Origin: Dactylellina haptotyla
Taxonomy: Eukaryota; Ascomycota; Orbiliomycetes; Orbiliales; Orbiliaceae
Assembly (NCBI GenBank): GCA_031310005.1
Contig: CM062381.1
Coordinates: 1,550,001 to 1,614,000, forward strand
Reading direction: 5' to 3'
DNA length: 64,000 nucleotides
The translations under genes and the position numbers were made by a program. Positions 58,193 to 64,000 of this stretch are shown here, in pieces (position 1 is the stretch's first letter; each line of letters begins with the position of its first letter). The notes beneath the pieces are model-generated. The model saw nothing but the letters and a program-made list of their open reading frames with translations. It made no database searches and was not told where the DNA came from.

Positions 58193-59092
58193 ATGTACAA
58201 CACCATCACCATAGGACTAGCAGCCAGTTGGATTCTAAACTTTCAGGCCAACGACACATGCCTCTGCAGCCCCTCACTTCCGGAATACAAAGCGTCAGGC
58301 ACCGTACCCGCAAAAATGGCTGCTATCCGCACCCTTAACAAGTCAATATTTACGCCGTCCCTCTACCAATCTATCCGCGAACTTTGGTTCAGTGGTCTCC
58401 CATGGGGCGCCAAACAGAACACGGAAGAGACAACGCGGCGGTGGTTTACTAGCTCTAAGGAAGCAAAGCTCGCGTTCGACAACGTGTGTCGCCAAAAGCT
58501 CGATACGGCGATTCTATCTCTTTCCCCTGCTAACTTCCCAATCGTCGGGCTTTCTGACGCAGAAATAGCCGCCCCATTTATCGCTGAGATTGAAGCCACG
58601 GAAGGAGGCGGGTACGAAGAGAAGACTAAAACTGCGCTCAGTTTCATGATATTGCTCGATCAGATTCCTAGAAATCTGTACCGAACGAAAGAAACTCTAG
58701 GGTTGGTCTACACGCATTACGACCCGATTGCTTTGTCGGTCGTGCGACATATCTTATCACAAGACGAGACCCAAAGGTTAGATCTCTACCCGGGGATTAG
58801 ACATTCTATGCCCTATAGACAGTGGTTCTATATGCCATTGATGCATTGCGAAAGCCTACCTGATCATCAAAATTTGCTCGCCATTCTGGCCAAAGGCAAA
58901 GAAGAGTTTAAAGACGACGAGGAAATTATGAAAGGGTTGCTATTTTTCGAGAAGTTTGAAAGGATGCATCTGGGGATTGTCGAAAAATTCGGGCGTTATC
59001 CACATAGAAACGATGGCATAGGGAGACCAACTACAGAAGAAGAGAAAGAATATATGGAACAAGGTGGGCAGAGCTTCGGGGTCGGCGGTTAA
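58193..59092 (+). CDS. DUF924 family protein
   Basis: DUF924 proteins form an all-helical TPR-like fold of unknown function found in bacteria and fungi. The single exon gives 299 residues. Family hallmarks are visible: RELWFSGLPWG, RRWFTSSKEAKLAFDNVC, FMILLDQIPRNLYR, YRQWFYMPLMHCES and FGRYPHRN. The N-terminal ~45 residues before AIRTLNKS look unrelated and may be a short extension; an internal ATG at residue 42 (AKMAAIR) could be used. The adjacent gene on the minus strand is convergent, 133 bases away. Confidence 0.88.
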   Translation: MYNTITIGLAASWILNFQANDTCLCSPSLPEYKASGTVPAKMAAIRTLNKSIFTPSLYQSIRELWFSGLPWGAKQNTEETTRRWFTSSKEAKLAFDNVCRQKLDTAILSLSPANFPIVGLSDAEIAAPFIAEIEATEGGGYEEKTKTALSFMILLDQIPRNLYRTKETLGLVYTHYDPIALSVVRHILSQDETQRLDLYPGIRHSMPYRQWFYMPLMHCESLPDHQNLLAILAKGKEEFKDDEEIMKGLLFFEKFERMHLGIVEKFGRYPHRNDGIGRPTTEEEKEYMEQGGQSFGVGG

Positions 59093-59225
59093 TCTAGTTT
59101 GTAAGGATATATAGTACGCTATAATATGTTACTCCATTTCAAAATTCATTCGGGTGTATTAAATACTATAATAAAACATGGTCTCAGTCTAGAAAATATT
59201 CTAGCTGTGAATGGCTAATTCTTTC

Positions 59226-59686
59226 TTAAGGTTTAGCGTCCAAGAAAGTATACAATCGCTCAATCTTGCCATCCTTGACCGTTACGACATCCAACCCAGT
59301 GACCTCGGGTGCCTCTCCGGCCTTCCCATACCCCCAACGGAGCCTTGCAACACTAAGATCACTTCCAGGAGGGGAAATAACGTCCACGGGGCCTGTGAAA
59401 TTTGAAAATGTTCAATTAGCGATTAATTCGACTTAAATTGAGCAACACCTCAGAAACCCGATTCTACAATACCTAGTTCTTGAAACTCCCATCCTGGGTT
59501 CAAAAGTTTCGCGACAGAGTCTGAGGTAGCTTGATGTGTATTAACGGTGGCAGTTGGGTCGATGAAAATAGCGTCAGGGTGCCAAAGGCGTTGGAGATTT
59601 TTCATCCGCTCTTCATGTGAGTGAGAGCCAAAGATAATGTGGAGATTGTCCTTAGTAAGGGACGTGACTTGTTCAACGGACGCCAT
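59226..59686 (-). CDS. SnoaL/NTF2-like small protein
   Basis: Exons 59458-59686 and 59226-59392 join in phase 1 across a 65-nt intron with branch GCTAATT, giving 131 residues. The donor reads GTTTCT, a weak but valid GT. The joined sequence reads VESG then PVDVISPPGSDLSVARLRWGYG and ends VKDGKIERLYTFLDAKP, a typical NTF2-like beta-sheet end. The N-terminus (RMKNLQRLWHPDAIFIDP) matches the helical opening and pocket of SnoaL-like folds, which bind or isomerise small molecules. The substrate is unknown. The choice of donor before an in-frame TGA is required to reach the second exon. Confidence 0.78.
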
Positions 59687-60419
59687 TTGGGAGAAGGAAA
59701 TACTGGTTAATCGAATGTTTAGGTTGCAAGGGAATTGAGCGATTAATTTCGGGTTATCAATTTGCTAGACAAAGAGATCTGGAATTCGAAGTATTTAAAT
59801 ATCGTGGAGATGAAATTATGGTTGCGGTTGATAGCTAGAAATAGTCTGTTGAAACCAGTCGACGAATTCACTTTATAGTACACATTTCGTACGAACCTAA
59901 AGTGTTGCGGGGTCTTCCTAGCGCCAATGGGGCAATGTTGAGTTACTAAGCTTCTGGTGGGCGTTTGATTACTGATGCTTTCCAACCCACCCATAACCAT
60001 ATTCCCCAGGCACAAAAGGACTAGCGGGGTACCTGATTAGATAATGCCTCGAGTAGTAAGACTGAGTAATCGGGTCAGCTAATCGGGTCCCCCTTCATAA
60101 ACCACGAGATTTTATCTATCTGAGATAGCAAACCAGTGACTTGGTTTCGCTGGTATAGATTTTTGAGTTCAGGTTTGATCCGGAGGGCGAATGTGAATGG
60201 GCCAATACGTCAATTCTTTGAACCCCACAGTAAGCTCTCGGGCGACAATTGCCGCGATTTTAAACCAAAGAATAAGATGGTCAACTACATTAAATGTTTT
60301 AAAACAATTCCGAAGACTACTAGATTTACACATATATCTATATTTGATGCTATCTGATAGTATTCCAAACCCGCCTCCGCTACTTTGTTTCCTTCCTTCT
60401 TACCGAACTAGTTTTCGGA
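59687..60419. other. Intergenic, no gene seen
   Basis: This divergent region separates the SnoaL-like gene and the small membrane-protein gene. Short open frames (59743-60015 minus, 60136-60357 plus) lack protein character. Confidence 0.5.
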
Positions 60420-60806
60420 ATGATCTGGTTTGCGTACGCAGCTAATCTGGCATATGGCGGCTTCGGTACCCTCTGCATAATCAGCTCCCTACCTCTTCTT
60501 GGATTCCCAATACCCACACGCAGTTGGGCGGAATACTACGCTGGAAAGAACCAATGGATGTCACAGCTTTCTGGAAACCGACTGACACCGATGCAAGCGG
60601 GCTACGTCTTAGCCGGGCTGCGGACTGCGCTTGGTGTTGCGTGCATCTACCCGTCAACCCGTGAAGCAGCAGTTCTATTGAACCTGGCTGTGGTTCTTAG
60701 GGGCACAGTGCTGGCAAAGCGCGACAATAGACCGATGCGACCACAATGGACGATGTTGTCTGCTATGAGTACTTGCCTCGTACTGGGGCGGCTGAGTAGA
60801 TTGTAA
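60420..60806 (+). CDS. Small integral membrane protein, possibly DUF4267-like
   Basis: The single exon gives 128 residues with about four hydrophobic segments: AYGGFGTLCIISSLPLLGF, MQAGYVLAGLRTALGVACIY, EAAVLLNLAVVLRGTVL and TMLSAMSTCLVLG. The AGYVLAGLRTALG and following arrangement resemble small DUF4267-type fungal membrane proteins often found near metabolic genes, but I am not certain. No signal peptide distinct from TM1 is seen. It lies between the SnoaL-like gene and the SDR. Confidence 0.62.
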   Translation: MIWFAYAANLAYGGFGTLCIISSLPLLGFPIPTRSWAEYYAGKNQWMSQLSGNRLTPMQAGYVLAGLRTALGVACIYPSTREAAVLLNLAVVLRGTVLAKRDNRPMRPQWTMLSAMSTCLVLGRLSRL

Positions 60807-61458
60807 CTACTGGCATGAGTACTACCTATGCATCTAATTTCTGCAACGAAATTGGGTTACTGAGGAGGCTTTGAACTTACAAAATATAAAGGTTCGAATT
60901 TCATTAGCATCATAGGTCGGAGACGGCGAAATATAGACTCCGGATATATAGGATAGTTTATGAGAATCGAACTTAGTAACTCTTCTCTTCTTTGTTGTAA
61001 GAAAGAATTTCAGCGTCCATGACGTTTTGGGTTACTGAAGCTTTCGAATGCGAATGTCTAAAACAGGACTATACCAGATTAGGATTGTAGTCTCTAGCCA
61101 ATCAGATCCCACGAGCTTGTCTCCCACGATGTACTTAGTATTATCATGGCCACCATTTTAGGTTAACAATGTGATTTCGAGAACTTGGGTTCCAAAATTC
61201 ATATCTATGAAAGGGTTTAATGGAAACGATGCGGATTTAGGAATTTACAAAGAATGGATGCCATTCTGCAATGTGGAAACTTGATTATAAAATAGTTCAG
61301 CGTGCCCTCTACCTCGTAATCTTAGTTAATTATCACAAAATCTCCATAGCAAAACACTCATCTACTGCGAAAACAGCATCTCGTTTCTCTACAATAATAC
61401 CCAAAATATAATATAATTATTATAACTTAGACCGAACGAACTTCAAAATCCCCTCAAA
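60807..61458. other. Intergenic between membrane-protein and SDR genes
   Basis: AT-rich spacer with the SDR promoter at its right end. No gene seen. Confidence 0.55.
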
Positions 61459-62505
61459 ATGAGCCGTTCATTTGGCCAATTCGTCCGCGACCAGCGTACC
61501 ACCCTCCCACTGATCCCTACTGCAGAACTCTGCGCCGGAAAGACTTTTATAGTCACAGGAGGAAACACCGGCCTCGGCTACGAAGCCGTAAAACATCTCG
61601 TCACATTCTGCTCTCGTCGTGTAATCCTCACGGTCCGCTCAGATGATAAAGGCAAACAAGCTGTTTCCAGCATCGAAGCCGCGACAGGCAAAACCGGTAT
61701 CGTCGAATACTGGAACTTGGACCTCACCTCTTACGACTCTATCAAATCATTCGCCCGGAAAGTCGCAGCCCTAGATCGCCTCGATGCCATTATCGAAAAC
61801 GCCGGTGTCGCTCTGGCAGAGTTTATAACAGCCGAAGGTGTTGAAACATCCCTCACCGTCAACGTAATAGGCACCTATCTCCTCGCCATCCTAGTCCTAC
61901 CAAAATTAACAGAAACAGCGAAGAAATTCAGCACCAGTACTCGCTTGACGATAATCGGTAGTTCCGTCGCATTCCAGGTCCCCGGGAAACTCGAGGGCAT
62001 CGATGGTGATTTCCTAGAGCATCTAAGCACCGAGTCCAACGGTATGGCGGATAGATACCAGACCTCGAAACTCCTACAGTTCTACGCCTTCCGGGAACTC
62101 GCTGCGCGGAATCCACTAAGAGAAACAGGAGTAATAATTAATTGGGTCAACCCGGGTCTTTGTTATTCGGAGTTGAACAGGAACGCTCCTTTCTTGGTCC
62201 GTACACAGATTAATGTGATGAGGGTGCTGTTGGCAAGAAGTACAGAGGTAGGAAGTCGGACGCTCTTGCATGGTGCGTTCGCCGGTGAAGAATCGCACGG
62301 AAGTTATTTGTCTGAGTGTACTGAGAAAAAGTAAGTCTGTCTTCGGTTTGTCTGTTTCGCTGTTTGGGCCGTTTGCTGATATGAGTATTTTGCTAGTGAT
62401 ACTGTCCCGGAGTACATCACCGATGCCTCCGGAAAGGCGATACAGAAGCGTGTATGGGATAGCCTGGCGAAGAAATTGAATGCCACCCAACCAGGGTGCG
62501 CTTGA
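61459..62505 (+). CDS. Short-chain dehydrogenase/reductase (SDR)
   Basis: SDRs are NAD(P)-dependent oxidoreductases. Exons 61459-62330 and 62397-62505 join in phase 2 (66-nt intron), giving 326 residues. The cofactor motif TGGNTGLG lies near residues 34-41, DLTSYDS follows the second beta strand, ENAG replaces NNAG, the catalytic Ser is in IIGSSVAF, and YQTSK holds the catalytic Tyr and Lys. After the intron the end reads TVPEYITDASGKAIQKRVWDSL, as in retinol-dehydrogenase-like fungal SDRs. Substrate is unknown. It converges with the transcription-factor gene, whose end lies 102 bases downstream. Confidence 0.92.
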
Positions 62506-62606
62506 GTTCCCTTTTTTGCTGTTAATTGTTGTTCCGAGTTCCTTCCTTTGTTTCCCATGTTGAGCCGTATCTTTTCGATAGCACATTTTCACAGAAATAA
62601 TATACT

Positions 62607-63884
62607 CTATTCCGTAAACGCATCGCTCCAAAGTTTTTCTCCTGGTGCGTCGTGAAAATGCTGAATCCACGGGTAGTCCGCTAGCACACTTTTCGCCGCC
62701 CCCCAGCTATCCAACTTCAAAGTAGAAGCACATCTCCTCAAAGCAGGAAACAACCACCCTTCCTCCTCCTCAAGCCACACAGATACCCCTCCCATAAACA
62801 AACACCATAACAGAAACGGCTGATGTGTATTAGCCCGCGCGGTCAACCTCTCAACCGCACTCCTAAACAGTCCAGATAACAACGGATACGGCACCTTCGC
62901 ATGATTCGCACGAATCAAGATTGTGGTGACCACCGCCAACATGCCTAATTGGCATGCATTCTCTGGTGCACTACTCAGCGGTTCCTCACCCAATGGATGC
63001 GCGCAAACCAACCGATAACAGACAGATATAAGAAGCTCTTGGAAGGCAAAGGGCTCCAGCTTCGGCCGTACATTATGCTTCGTATCGAGAAAACGTGAGG
63101 CACACAATAAATCCCGCATAACCGATTGTATTTTGATATCGTATATCTCGGAACTCGTGGTCGTAACGAACGCCTGGTAGCAATACGCATTCCAAGATGC
63201 CATTGATTGTAAACTAGAATATGGAAATTCATCACGGTAAAACCGCGGACGAGTACCTTTCTGTAGTGAGTATTCGAGATCAGTCCTATGTAGCCGAACA
63301 ATCTATTAGCACTCCGTATTTTCTTCAAAACTGCAATTAGATATGTGAGAAACAGAGACAACGGTTGCAACTCACCGACAAATCTTGTGCAACAGCATTC
63401 GACAAGGTGCTGCAAATTGCTCAATCCCCCCTCTCATCTCCACCATCCTCTGCAATGCATTCAGATGCGGTTCTGCTCCTATAGGCGCTCTGAGAATGTT
63501 ATTATGCATGGTAATAGACATAACCACAGCCACCGTCGAATCCGAGGGTGACTTCTGCTGTTTTAAATTCTCGTTCACACAGCGATAGGTGTTTCCGAGG
63601 TATTTCAATGTCCGTAGAGATTCGCGTTGATGGGGGTTCTTCAACCCGATAAGCCAGTCGGAATGCGCTTGCGCCATTGCGAGGAGGCAGTGGAAGACTT
63701 TGGTCGCCCCCATAAATACAAAAATTAGTAAATAAGACTACAATGCTGTAGAGACTGCGTTTACGCGCGCGGTAAAATGGCTATACTTACAAGCTTCATC
63801 CTGCTGGAAATACTCAAACCATATCGCATGCGAGTCCGCTATGGGAATACACAGCTCCTTAGGGTATAATATCGTTGTCGTCAT
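62607..63884 (-). CDS. Fungal transcription factor, C-terminal Fungal_trans_2-type region (5' end outside window)
   Basis: Exons 63791-63884, 63376-63697 and 62607-63285 give 364 residues from MTTTILYPKELC, with introns of 93 and 90 nt (branch TACTAAT and GCTAATA). The helical C-terminal regulatory domain of Zn2Cys6 proteins is recognisable: HAIWFEYFQQDEA joined to FFHCLLAMAQAHSDWL, then AVVMSITMHNNILRAP and ALQRMVEMRGGIEQF, and finally LAVVTTILIRANHAKV. No Zn2Cys6 cluster is visible. The sequence at 63885-63905 ends in TATGCAG directly before this exon and has an upstream GTTAAC branch, so the exon start is probably an acceptor and the gene likely continues beyond base 64000. It could regulate the adjacent SDR, but that is inference. 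Confidence 0.8.
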
Positions 63885-64000
63885 CTGCATAACTAGAGCC
63901 ACCATGAATCGTTAACATATAAACTCCACTATATATATAACCCGCTTCAAAACTACAAGATTGAACGATTAAAAGTAAAAAATACATACACTGAATAATA

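Overview
The window looks like nuclear DNA of a filamentous ascomycete (Pezizomycotina). Most genes are interrupted by short GT-AG introns of about 58-205 nt with CTAAC/CTGAC-like branch sites. The gene content is typically fungal: a Crh-type cell-wall transglycosidase, a GH76 protein, an AA9 LPMO, a Zn2Cys6-family regulator C-terminus and many F-box genes. The Prp8 half diverges noticeably from common Pezizomycotina sequences and F-box genes are expanded. An early-diverging class such as Orbiliomycetes would fit, but that is inference. No mobile element, tRNA, rRNA or CRISPR array was found.

Layout. 0-16 kb is a housekeeping block: the 3' half of PRP8, then the mitochondrial genes COX4, TIM50 and an NDUFAF3-like complex I assembly factor, all on the + strand. 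Between TIM50 and NDUFAF3 lies a minus-strand gene of 1016 codons whose product aligns with animal sestrins. 17-27 kb holds three F-box genes (one with a frameshift in a C7 run), a GH76 glycosidase and a 2H-phosphoesterase. 28-37 kb holds a GPI-anchored Crh/Utr2-type enzyme, a small cysteine-containing secreted protein, an MFS sugar transporter and a double-GFA-domain protein. 39-45 kb holds two more F-box genes, a decayed LRR-like stretch and a Thr-rich secreted protein. 46-50 kb is a 1400-residue F-box/beta-propeller protein, followed by about 5 kb with no convincing gene. 55-64 kb holds an AA9-like LPMO with a repetitive Gln-rich tail, a DUF924 protein, a SnoaL-like protein, a small membrane protein, an SDR and the C-terminal part of a fungal transcription factor.

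How the genes may work together. COX4, TIM50 and NDUFAF3 all serve mitochondrial biogenesis and respiration. The Crh enzyme, GH76 protein, Thr-rich protein and AA9 LPMO act at the cell wall or outside the cell. The F-box proteins would supply substrate receptors for SCF ubiquitin ligases. The right-hand SDR, SnoaL-like, membrane-protein and regulator genes could be part of a small metabolic cluster, but no backbone enzyme is visible. The most notable observation is the sestrin-like protein. By my alignment it keeps the charged leucine-pocket residues and the Asp-Asp GATOR2-contact motif of human SESN2, but it has lost the catalytic histidine of the alkylhydroperoxidase site. All exon structures are my own reading of splice signals and frame and have no transcript support.
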